Origin: Candidatus Collierbacteria bacterium
GTDB taxonomy: Bacteria > Patescibacteriota > Microgenomatia > UBA1400 > MFAQ01
Assembly: GCA_903873735.1 (NCBI GenBank)
Contig: CAIQPO010000044.1
Span: forward strand, 1-8,815
DNA: 8,815 nucleotides
Reading direction: 5' to 3'
Made by a program: the position numbers and the translations under genes
Shown: in pieces, positions 1 through 5,886 of the stretch
How positions within the stretch are numbered: the first letter of the stretch is position 1
How the letters are laid out: every line of letters starts with the position of its first letter
The notes under the pieces: generated by a model
Told to the model about the DNA's origin: nothing
What the model saw: the letters and a program-made list of their open reading frames with translations, nothing else
The model's database searches: none

Positions 1-600
1 ATTTTAAAGATTGCTCCCATCATGCTGCTACCTCTTTTAATCTTAAAAAGAAAATACAAAACCATTCTCGTGTTTTTATTATCGTTTATCATATTAAACC
101 TATTTACCAACTTTTTATTCAGACAGAATCTGATCAACTCCTTTATCCAAGTCCTCAATCAACTTACCAACCAATACTCCACTTTTTACTACAACCAGTC
201 CCTTGCCGCCTTCGTTGGTAGGTTCTCCGATTCTCAAAATATTGCAAGATACATAAACATGCTTACCACCATTCTCATCTGGTTTGTTGTTATCATCAAA
301 TCTTTCACTAAAAATACTCAACTTGATTTAAAAACTTACTCAACCCATCTTTTAGCCATGCTAGTCACTTCACCAATTAGTTGGCAACACTATCAGTTTT
401 GGTCCCTACCCGCCTTTCTCTTCACTCTTCATTCCAAAAGCACAAAATTAATACCCTTTCTGTCATTTTTCTTAATTAACTTAAACATCACCAATCCACA
501 ACAGCTCTCAACCACAAACACAAGCTACTCTCATGTATTTATTGGGAACATAATCTTGCTTTTCTACCTATCTTTTACTTCTGCCAAGAAGAATCCCTAA
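1..600 (+). CDS. GT87-type (DUF2029) polyprenol-phosphate-sugar membrane glycosyltransferase, C-terminal part
   Basis: The frame is open from base 1, so the start lies outside the window; about 199 C-terminal residues are visible. The protein is strongly hydrophobic with several membrane segments separated by short basic loops. Two motifs resemble the GT87/DUF2029 family (PimE-like mannosyltransferases): NQSLAAFVGR (from base 193), matching the family NQSL...R signature, and SPISWQHY (370-393), matching its SP-SW-H signature near the last membrane helices. Family members move a sugar, usually mannose, from a polyprenyl-phosphate donor to an acceptor on the outer face of the membrane; the substrate here cannot be told. 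An ATG at 22 exists, but the preceding codons (KIAPI) fit the family pattern, so it is probably internal. The 3' end overlaps the convergent FkbM gene by 26 bp and no terminator hairpin is visible. Confidence 0.78.
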   Translation: MLKIAPIMLLPLLILKRKYKTILVFLLSFIILNLFTNFLFRQNLINSFIQVLNQLTNQYSTFYYNQSLAAFVGRFSDSQNIARYINMLTTILIWFVVIIKSFTKNTQLDLKTYSTHLLAMLVTSPISWQHYQFWSLPAFLFTLHSKSTKLIPFLSFFLINLNITNPQQLSTTNTSYSHVFIGNIILLFYLSFTSAKKNP

Positions 601-1252
601 AAACTAAGCTGTATCCAGTCTTACCCAGTAACACATAGCCCCTTTTTTCCAACAAAACAGTCACCTTTGATTTTTCCCAATTTCTCCAATCAAAGTCCAA
701 GTCTTCACAAATTATCACCTTAGGTCGATACTTCTTCCAATTATTCGATTCCAATACTTGCAAATCCATCCCTTCTGCATCGATAGACAACAAATCCACA
801 GTCGCCTTCTTAGGTAAATACTCATCCAAAATTTCTGAAAGCGGAACTATCGACATCTTTCTTTTTTCAATCACCCTTCTACCCACAGCTTCATTTTTCG
901 CCTCCTGATCACCACTAAATGTATTTAACTCAGGGTCAGTATAAATTAAGTAATCTCTCACCTCTTTTTCAACACCAATACCCACACAAACAGCAACGTC
1001 TCTTTTTCTAATCCTTTTATGTCTGGCAATTAGTTCTGAATTTGGATCAATCACTAACCCTCTCCACCCCTTCTTGTACAAACCATAAGTATTTGAAAAT
1101 CTCTTTGGTCTACATGCCCCAACATCTACATAAAACCCTTTCTTCGGCAACTCTCCCATCGCAATCATGTCCTCACCAGACTGAGAATAGCTCCTCTTCC
1201 CCATTAAGTCATAAAACAAGCTATCCTCAAACCAATCGTAAAATTTACTCAT
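575..1252 (-). CDS. FkbM-family SAM-dependent methyltransferase
   Basis: This 225-residue protein carries the Methyltransf_21/FkbM layout. An SQSGED motif lies near residue 24. The SAM-binding glycine motif FYVDVGACRP lies at about 40-49, followed by the conserved NT and then a VIDPN acidic-loop motif (about 67-71). The family LLSIDAEGMDLQVL motif lies at about 154-167, followed by ICED. Such enzymes O-methylate sugars or secondary metabolites in the cytoplasm and are common in glycan clusters. The ATG at 1252 overlaps the upstream GNAT stop as TGATG, implying translational coupling; a GTG at 1255 would add one residue and is the alternative start. There is no Shine-Dalgarno sequence before it. 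The 3' end overlaps the convergent GT87 gene. The family call is secure; the acceptor is unknown. Confidence 0.9.
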   Translation of the reverse strand: MSKFYDWFEDSLFYDLMGKRSYSQSGEDMIAMGELPKKGFYVDVGACRPKRFSNTYGLYKKGWRGLVIDPNSELIARHKRIRKRDVAVCVGIGVEKEVRDYLIYTDPELNTFSGDQEAKNEAVGRRVIEKRKMSIVPLSEILDEYLPKKATVDLLSIDAEGMDLQVLESNNWKKYRPKVIICEDLDFDWRNWEKSKVTVLLEKRGYVLLGKTGYSLVFRDSSWQK

Positions 1253-1734
1253 CACTCTAAATCCAAACTAAATTTACTTTTTTCTACCTTACCTACTGTA
1301 GAATCCTCAACCCACTCTCTTTCGTACTCCTTAAAACCCTTGTTTATCACCAGTCTGTACATTGCCGGAAACTTTTTCTCTATAGTGTTAAGCGTCAATT
1401 TCCTAACACCTCTCTTCTTCGCCACTACTGTCAATTCTTCAAACATGTTTGAGAATATTCCCATTCCTCTAAATTCACCTAACACCCCAGCATTCCAGAC
1501 ATGCAACGTACTTTCTGTTTTCTTGAAAGCTAAAATAAAGCCCACCACCACGCCATTCACAATCCCCAAAATCAGCACACCATCTTGTTTTAGTTTCTCT
1601 TTCCAATCTTCCAAATTATGGTACTTAACTCTTTCTGCCTCTTCTGGCTCAAACACCAAATCCGCTACCCGCAAGGCCTCATCTAAGTCGTACAAGCCAC
1701 CTACTTTAATTTCAATCTTTACGCTGTCAGTCAT
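1252..1734 (-). CDS. GNAT-family N-acetyltransferase
   Basis: The protein has 160 residues, normal for a single GNAT domain. The central strand pair (about 53-71) leads into motif A, where VLGEFRGMGIF (about 84-94) supplies the R-G-x-G acetyl-CoA pyrophosphate loop. Motif B is seen as AMYRLVINKGFKEYE (about 124-138), the usual Y...GF ending. GNATs transfer an acyl group from acyl-CoA to an amine; the acceptor could be an amino sugar, protein or small molecule. Coupling by a 1-nt overlap to an FkbM methyltransferase, beside glycosyltransferases, favours glycan modification, but this is inference. The ATG at 1734 has no Shine-Dalgarno sequence. A TATATT hexamer lies 6 nt upstream on the same strand, so the transcript may be leaderless. 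Confidence 0.85.
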   Translation of the reverse strand: MTDSVKIEIKVGGLYDLDEALRVADLVFEPEEAERVKYHNLEDWKEKLKQDGVLILGIVNGVVVGFILAFKKTESTLHVWNAGVLGEFRGMGIFSNMFEELTVVAKKRGVRKLTLNTIEKKFPAMYRLVINKGFKEYEREWVEDSTVGKVEKSKFSLDLE

Positions 1735-1740
1735 AACTTA

Positions 1741-1746
1741 AATATA
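1741..1746 (-). promoter_or_regulatory. Possible -10 element of the GNAT-FkbM unit (leaderless)
   Basis: Read on the minus strand the hexamer is TATATT, 6 nt before the ATG at 1734. Transcription would begin at or next to the start codon, consistent with the missing Shine-Dalgarno sequence. No convincing -35 is present at the right spacing, so this is a weak call in AT-rich DNA. Confidence 0.3.
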
Positions 1747-1775
1747 CACGACTATGAATCTATCCTCACTCCTCA

Positions 1776-1781
1776 TACAAT
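1776..1781 (+). promoter_or_regulatory. Possible -10 element of the DUF4012 gene (leaderless)
   Basis: The hexamer TACAAT ends 6 nt before the ATG at 1788, which would put the transcription start at the start codon. There is no Shine-Dalgarno sequence, and no clear -35 at 16-18 bp upstream. It mirrors the arrangement on the other side of the same 53-bp divergent gap. Confidence 0.3.
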
Positions 1782-1787
1782 ACTTAT

Positions 1788-3086
1788 ATGTTAGCCACCA
1801 GAGTTAAGCTAATCATCTCCATATTTTTCTCAATCATCATCATTACTCTTACCTACATAGCATCCCCTCTCAAACCTCTGATTCCTCATTTGGACTATTT
1901 ACTGGGGACAGAAAAACCAACCACTTACCTAATCTTGTTGCAAAACAACACTGAAATGAGAGCCAATGGTGGTTTCGCAGGCTCATATGCCAAGCTCACT
2001 CTCAACTTTCCTAAAGTAACTCTAGATTTCCAGGACATCTATGTTCCCAATGGTCAGCTCCAAGGTCATGTGTCTCCACCCCCTCCAATTCAACAAGCAT
2101 TCAAACATGGCACCTGGGAGTTGGCTAATGCCGACTGGGAACCAGATTTCCCCACTGCTGCCAAGGCAATTCGCTGGTTTTTTACTAAAGGCGATGAAAC
2201 AAACCCAGACATCCTCCTCACACTTAATCTAGACACCATCAAAAAAATTCTAAAAATTGTCGGACCTTTCAAGGTTTGGGAGTACGAGGCCGTAATAAGT
2301 CCTGAAAATGTTTATTCATTCCTCCAATCACAGGCCGAAACAGACTTTTTTCCAGGATCTACTCAAAAGAAGGACGCTCTTACTGCTGTCGGTAACTCAT
2401 TAAAGAAGAAACTCTTCCAGTTAAATATCATCCAATACTTCCAAATTTCTCAAATAATTTTGGACGACTTAAATCACTCAAACCTACTTTTGCATTCAGA
2501 AGATCAAAACTTTCAATCCTTTATAGAAAAAGCCGGCTGGTCAGGGAAAATCATCCCAGGTGGTCTTGATACTTTTATGACTGTTGAGACAAATCTCGGA
2601 GCCAACAAAGCAAACTGTTGTATAGAAAGAGAGACCACTCACATTATCACCAAAGAAAACTCCACCTTCAAGCACAAAACCAACATCAAAATCACCAACA
2701 CTTCATCAGGACACAACCCCAACCCCCCATTTGATTTCTCTGGTCATTATATTTCGTATATTCGCCTTTATATACCCAAAGATTCCTGGGATATTCAAAT
2801 AATCCCCTTACAATCCTCACCTTCTGGAGTACTTCACCTACCACCAGTTGAGGTTGTCACCACACCAAATAAATTTGGTCTCACAGAAATCGGATTCTTC
2901 CACACTACCGCCTCCAGCACGACAAGCAATATCGATCTGTCATACAAACTATCCACTGGGTCTGCCACTTTCCCCTACTCACTTAAAATTATCAAACAAA
3001 ATGGACTACACTCTTCGCCACTATCAATAATCTACGATGGTCAAACCGCCACCTTCTCACTATCTAAGACTGCTTTTTTCCCTTAA
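1788..3086 (+). CDS. DUF4012 envelope protein
   Basis: This 432-residue protein has one N-terminal membrane anchor (about 7-25, rich in Ile/Phe) followed by an extracytoplasmic domain. It shows the DUF4012 signature: LILLQNNTEMRANGGFAGSY (about 48-67), an acidic loop with DIY (83-85), ANADWEPDFPTAAK (113-126), DILLTLNLDTIKKILKIVGP (141-160) and NLGANKAN (269-276). DUF4012 proteins are frequent in Chloroflexi, Actinobacteria and CPR genomes close to polysaccharide-assembly genes. Their biochemical role is not established, so none is assigned. A CC pair at 277-278 is the only obvious cysteine feature. The C-terminal third is rich in Ser, Thr and Pro and beta-prone. The start is the first ATG in frame and has no Shine-Dalgarno sequence. 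The last 23 bp overlap the convergent phosphatase gene. Confidence 0.85.
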   Translation: MLATRVKLIISIFFSIIIITLTYIASPLKPLIPHLDYLLGTEKPTTYLILLQNNTEMRANGGFAGSYAKLTLNFPKVTLDFQDIYVPNGQLQGHVSPPPPIQQAFKHGTWELANADWEPDFPTAAKAIRWFFTKGDETNPDILLTLNLDTIKKILKIVGPFKVWEYEAVISPENVYSFLQSQAETDFFPGSTQKKDALTAVGNSLKKKLFQLNIIQYFQISQIILDDLNHSNLLLHSEDQNFQSFIEKAGWSGKIIPGGLDTFMTVETNLGANKANCCIERETTHIITKENSTFKHKTNIKITNTSSGHNPNPPFDFSGHYISYIRLYIPKDSWDIQIIPLQSSPSGVLHLPPVEVVTTPNKFGLTEIGFFHTTASSTTSNIDLSYKLSTGSATFPYSLKIIKQNGLHSSPLSIIYDGQTATFSLSKTAFFP

Positions 3087-4230
3087 ACTTTATAACCATT
3101 GCCGACACATCATCAATTCTAGACACCATCTGTTTATTCTCAAGCATTACTTGCCAATCAGAAATCTTCCTTCTGGCTTTCTCTATTGAATCAAGTAAAT
3201 ACTGCCCCACCCGCTTCAAACCTCCTCTGCTATCAATTGCCTTCAAACCATCAGTGTGAGTCACAGATAAAATATCGTCGGTTGATCGCACGAAACTTCT
3301 CCTCTGATAGTGAGATCTAAATCTTGTACTCTCTCCATCGGTTACCCTAATAAAGCTCCTCTCTCTATCTCTATTCCACATCTCCCAAGAGGGCATGCCT
3401 ACAGACCCAAACATTTCATGTCCTCCAAAGTCCCCGGTGCCATACTGTACACTTCCATCCATCTGATGACTAACCTTTTCAGTAGCTCCCACCCTCAGCA
3501 TATCTCTATCCCACACAAATCTTCCCATCTCATCTTTTCTTCCTGTAATCATTCCAAATTCACCTGTCACCGCTCCCTGTCCCCTAAAATCTCTCTTAAA
3601 TTGCTGCATCCTAGCTCCAATAATCTGCTCCATCCTAGATCTCCACCTCCCACCATCCACACCACCATTTTCATCGGCTATCTGTTCTGGCAATATCCTT
3701 TCTATTCCCTTAGATAGCAAATCAGCCAGCAATGCTGAATCATTCTTAATGTGTCTGCCATCCCCATCCACTCCAATGTTTGTTACTCCATCCAATCTCC
3801 CATAAAGCACCATTATGTGTTTGGTATCCACCACCACACTCATCGCATCTTGGGCTTCATGACCTGGAGAAAGCCTAGAAAACATATACATCTCACCACC
3901 CCATGGCAAAGCCAATCTAGCGCTATGTACGCTTCCTGCCACCGCCCCTCTCTCTGTCAGCTCCTTCCCGCTAAAGCTATACATCACCACACCCTCTTCC
4001 AGTTCTTTTCTCTCCGGTGTCAACCCACATAAAACTTCACACTCCTTCCTTTCTCCAGCCTCCATCGGCTTAATTTCCGGAGACATTTGCCTTATCTCTC
4101 TATGGCTTACTGATCCTTGCGGATTTCCTACCGCCCCCTGACTACCGTAATCAGGAATCCCTTGTACCTTTCGCAGTGCCTTCTGAAATCTTCGAAAAAG
4201 TCCCTCATTGTTTTGTGATCCTCTTTCCAT
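3064..4230 (-). CDS. Divergent PP2C/PPM-like serine/threonine phosphatase
   Basis: The protein has 388 residues. The PP2C fold is suggested by ordered weak motifs: GHEAQDAMSVVVD (about 123-135, in place of the usual NED motif), LDG at 146-148 with GDG at 156-158, STDDILSVTHTDGL (about 316-329, matching the family D-x-L-x-x-x-TDG) and RIDDVSAMVI (about 371-380, matching the C-terminal DD/DN metal motif). The metal-binding aspartates therefore look retained, but the classic DGxGG turn is replaced by DGVTN and the usual Glu before the first Asp is Gln. The first 90 residues are polar and outside the fold. No signal peptide or membrane helix is visible, so it is probably cytosolic. If active it would dephosphorylate Ser/Thr; no partner kinase lies in the window. 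AAGGTAAGG lies upstream of the ATG at a rather long spacing. The family call is moderate. Confidence 0.6.
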   Translation of the reverse strand: MERGSQNNEGLFRRFQKALRKVQGIPDYGSQGAVGNPQGSVSHREIRQMSPEIKPMEAGERKECEVLCGLTPERKELEEGVVMYSFSGKELTERGAVAGSVHSARLALPWGGEMYMFSRLSPGHEAQDAMSVVVDTKHIMVLYGRLDGVTNIGVDGDGRHIKNDSALLADLLSKGIERILPEQIADENGGVDGGRWRSRMEQIIGARMQQFKRDFRGQGAVTGEFGMITGRKDEMGRFVWDRDMLRVGATEKVSHQMDGSVQYGTGDFGGHEMFGSVGMPSWEMWNRDRERSFIRVTDGESTRFRSHYQRRSFVRSTDDILSVTHTDGLKAIDSRGGLKRVGQYLLDSIEKARRKISDWQVMLENKQMVSRIDDVSAMVIKFKGKKQS

Positions 4231-4253
4231 ATCTAATTCTACCTTACCTTAAT

Positions 4254-4283
4254 TTGAAAACTAAACCTATAATAGAGTATAAT
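4254..4283 (+). promoter_or_regulatory. Sigma70-type promoter of the small-protein/lipoprotein unit
   Basis: TTGAAA (4254-4259), an 18-bp spacer and a perfect TATAAT (4278-4283). The predicted start near 4290 gives a leader of about 30 nt ending in a strong Shine-Dalgarno sequence. A second TATAAT at 4268-4273 is too close to the -35 to pair with it. This is one of only two canonical promoters in the window. Confidence 0.75.
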
Positions 4284-4303
4284 ACCCCATCTGCACTTTT
4301 CAA
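4276..4303 (-). promoter_or_regulatory. Candidate opposing promoter for the PP2C-like gene
   Basis: On the minus strand TTGAAA (4303-4298), a 16-bp spacer and TATACT (4281-4276). It would start transcription near 4269 and give a leader of about 39 nt containing AAGGTAAGG before the ATG at 4230. Its -10 shares the TATA core at 4278-4281 with the plus-strand promoter. Confidence 0.45.
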
Positions 4304-4307
4304 TTAC

Positions 4308-4315
4308 AGAGGAGG
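4308..4315 (+). promoter_or_regulatory. Strong Shine-Dalgarno site fixing the start at 4320
   Basis: AGAGGAGG ends 4 nt before the ATG at 4320. The reading frame is open upstream to an ATG at 4176, but that extension would run through the promoter and the opposing gene, so the ribosome site decides the start. Confidence 0.8.
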
Positions 4316-4319
4316 CACC

Positions 4320-4694
4320 ATGGATCCTATTGACACCTTTTATCATAAGGAGCTGCTCGGTTTCGGAGTGAGAGTCTTGCTTGTTACCGAATTTACTCAC
4401 TCATACCGCCACCACCGCCAGATCATTCAGATCCGTCGCCGCATGAAAAACAAGGTTCTTCAGTGGCTTGCCGATACTTTTGGTTTTGGCTGGATCAGTG
4501 TGGGTGCGTACAACTTCACTACCTATCTTACCGGTGAACTCAAAATTCTCATGAAACCAAATGAGTTTCATCGCTACCGCAACCAGTTTGTCCAAATCCT
4601 CGATAACATCACCAATAAGGGGAAAACCCAAGGTGTTATCAGCCCCCACTTCACCACCAATGTTGTGATGGTATCCGAGGAATATCAGTTTTAG
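4320..4694 (+). CDS. Uncharacterised small basic protein (124 aa)
   Basis: I do not recognise this family. The protein has 124 residues, no signal peptide and no lipobox. Residues 28-45 form a His/Arg/Lys-rich stretch (SYRHHRQ then IRRRMKNK) likely to bind nucleic acid, membrane phosphate or an acidic partner. A Gly/aromatic patch follows at about 54-70 (FGFGWISVGAYNF). The first 25 residues contain a short hydrophobic run (GFGVRVLLV) too broken for a secure membrane helix. It is the first gene of a two-gene unit, 18 bp before the lipoprotein gene, with its own canonical promoter and Shine-Dalgarno sequence. Local GC content, about 45% in one counted row, is somewhat above most of the flanks. 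The gene is credible because of its signals; the function is unknown. Confidence 0.8.
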   Translation: MDPIDTFYHKELLGFGVRVLLVTEFTHSYRHHRQIIQIRRRMKNKVLQWLADTFGFGWISVGAYNFTTYLTGELKILMKPNEFHRYRNQFVQILDNITNKGKTQGVISPHFTTNVVMVSEEYQF

Positions 4695-4712
4695 TCGCCA
4701 AAGGAATAATGC

Positions 4713-5201
4713 ATGCCCACTAAAAACTTTTTCACCACCTTACTGCTCATCACTGTTCTTGCCTTGACTCTCGCAGCCTGCAGTGCCAAACCCAAGCAAG
4801 AACTGGTCTTCCCTACTCCTTTGCCAACCTGGACCCCCGCGTCAGGCATGAACACGCCCCAACCGACAACAACCCCTATGCCCACTTGGACCCCAGCAGC
4901 TGGCATGGTCACACCTCAACCAACAACCACAAAGCCAGTCGCCACAGTCAGCTGCGGTCAAACAGTGACTCTCACCTACCCAGGAAAAAACACCGAAAAA
5001 ATCGGCATCTGGTTTTGGATCGCCCATCAATACGGCATTGCCGATACCGATCCCATGATGAGTAGCCGTGACAGTCGCTATACCAAAGCCTACCTCCAGT
5101 ATGTTGGCACAGAAAAAGATGGCTTTGCCACCGGCTTCAGTAATGGCACCTACCAGTCAGGCAAGCCCGTGACCTTCACCTTCAACCTGCCCTGCCAGTA
5201 A
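4713..5201 (+). CDS. Secreted lipoprotein with Pro/Thr stalk and cysteine-bracketed domain
   Basis: The protein has 162 residues. A lysine-containing n-region and hydrophobic core (about 5-20) lead to the lipobox LAAC, predicting lipidation at Cys23 after signal peptidase II cleavage. Residues 33-75 are a Pro/Thr-rich stalk holding two copies of a 19-residue repeat (PTWTPA-GM-TPQPTTT core). A compact domain follows (about 78-162) with aromatic and beta-prone segments, starting at Cys81 and ending at Cys161, which could form a disulfide. No enzymatic motif is seen, so a binding or structural role at the cell surface is the modest inference. AAGGA (4701-4705) lies 7 nt before the ATG. A strong terminator follows the stop by 8 bp. 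The lipoprotein call is secure; the domain family is not recognised. Confidence 0.88.
   Translation: MPTKNFFTTLLLITVLALTLAACSAKPKQELVFPTPLPTWTPASGMNTPQPTTTPMPTWTPAAGMVTPQPTTTKPVATVSCGQTVTLTYPGKNTEKIGIWFWIAHQYGIADTDPMMSSRDSRYTKAYLQYVGTEKDGFATGFSNGTYQSGKPVTFTFNLPCQ
4818..4931 (+). repeat. Two tandem 57-bp coding repeats (19 aa each)
   Basis: The units are 4818-4874 and 4875-4931. By codon comparison 16 of 19 residues are identical (changes are Leu/Met, Ser/Ala and Asn/Val), nine codons differ synonymously and seven are identical. The repeat encodes the Pro/Thr stalk of the lipoprotein. Confidence 0.85.
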
Positions 5202-5209
5202 ATAATCAT

Positions 5210-5237
5210 AACCGCCCCTTCCTAAGGGCGGTTTTTT
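5210..5237 (+). terminator. Intrinsic terminator after the lipoprotein gene
   Basis: An 8-bp stem, AACCGCCC (5210-5217) with GGGCGGTT (5226-5233), has an 8-nt loop and runs into six T residues (5232-5237). The GC-rich core and T-tract are typical of Rho-independent termination on the plus strand. Confidence 0.9.
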
Positions 5238-5248
5238 AACGTAACAGC

Positions 5249-5277
5249 TTGAATCCACACCCACAAAGTGGTATACT
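5249..5277 (+). promoter_or_regulatory. Sigma70-type promoter of the membrane-anchored protein
   Basis: TTGAAT (5249-5254), a 17-bp spacer and TATACT (5272-5277). The predicted start near 5284 gives a leader of about 31 nt. It lies just after a terminator, so the downstream gene is its own unit. This accounts for the gap between 5201 and 5315. Confidence 0.75.
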
Positions 5278-5314
5278 ATAGGTTGTACATTTCAAATCAC
5301 TGGAGGATAACCTC

Positions 5315-5872
5315 ATGAGACAACCCAAACACTCCCGCCTCGGTACTGTCCTAGGCTTGCTTGCGTCGGTACTACTAATCGCCCTGGCATTTCTTGTGTA
5401 TCAGATATCAATAAGAAACCAAGCTGCGATTAATACTCACCCCTTGTCATCAGCCACCCCCCGCCCAACCATAGTCACCCAAAAGTCAAAGGATCTTTTG
5501 TGGATTATGGACTACATCGAAAGAAATCATGACGATGAGTTCGATAAGTACTGCGCTGAATACCAAACAGACTGGCCAGCATCCAGAGCCACTTCGGTTA
5601 CCTGGGGATACGAAAATGGCGTGGCCACAATCACCGAAGACCTGGCATTGCAAACCAGCTACGGTATGGTCAATTTCCACCAGTTCCGCGACACCGTCAT
5701 CCTTACCGAAAACGAAGACCTCGACCCAAACAGCCGGGAGTTCCAACTAGCGCTGGCAGAAGCATACAACCTCACCAAAAACCCTATGCTTCGACTAACC
5801 TTCAATATTGAGGTGGATGGTGATGCCCTAATCGCCTACAACTTCCAGTGCGCTCCCTACATCAAGCCATAA
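5315..5872 (+). CDS. Uncharacterised single-pass membrane-anchored extracytoplasmic protein (185 aa)
   Basis: I do not recognise the family. A short basic N-terminus (RQPKHSR) precedes one hydrophobic helix (about 9-31), so the rest should face outside (N-in, C-out). A Ser/Thr/Pro linker (about 41-57) leads to an acidic domain of about 125 residues containing only two cysteines, Cys80 near its start and Cys179 near its end, suggesting a disulfide. The layout of anchor, Pro/Thr linker and Cys-bracketed domain parallels the lipoprotein upstream, although I see no alignable sequence similarity beyond the beta-strand-like ending. GGAGG (5302-5306) is 8 nt before the ATG. The gene has its own promoter and terminator. 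GC content is about 53% in one counted row, higher than in the flanking genes. Confidence 0.85.
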   Translation: MRQPKHSRLGTVLGLLASVLLIALAFLVYQISIRNQAAINTHPLSSATPRPTIVTQKSKDLLWIMDYIERNHDDEFDKYCAEYQTDWPASRATSVTWGYENGVATITEDLALQTSYGMVNFHQFRDTVILTENEDLDPNSREFQLALAEAYNLTKNPMLRLTFNIEVDGDALIAYNFQCAPYIKP

Positions 5873-5886
5873 GGCTCATAAATCAC

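Noticed and set aside
1250..1255. TGA read as glycine (Gracilibacteria-type code)
   Set aside because: TGA fits as the normal end of the GNAT protein and forms a typical stop/start overlap; the other genes end in TAA or TAG and need no recoding.
1282..1294. 13-mer TTCTACCTTACCT shared with 4237-4249
   Set aside because: One copy is inside the GNAT coding region and the other upstream of the phosphatase gene; in pyrimidine-rich DNA a single shared 13-mer is weak evidence of a repeat or att site.
3310..4032. Plus-strand open frames across the phosphatase gene (3310-3717 and 3751-4032)
   Set aside because: They are antisense shadows with low-complexity Ser/His/Pro composition, no Shine-Dalgarno site and no family motifs, while the minus frame carries PP2C motifs.
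4268..4273. First TATAAT upstream of the 4320 gene as the -10
   Set aside because: It is only 8 bp from the TTGAAA -35; the second TATAAT has an 18-bp spacer.
4176..4319. In-frame upstream extension of the 4320 gene to an ATG at 4176
   Set aside because: It would include the opposing gene's 5' end, the promoter and the Shine-Dalgarno site; the signals place the start at 4320.
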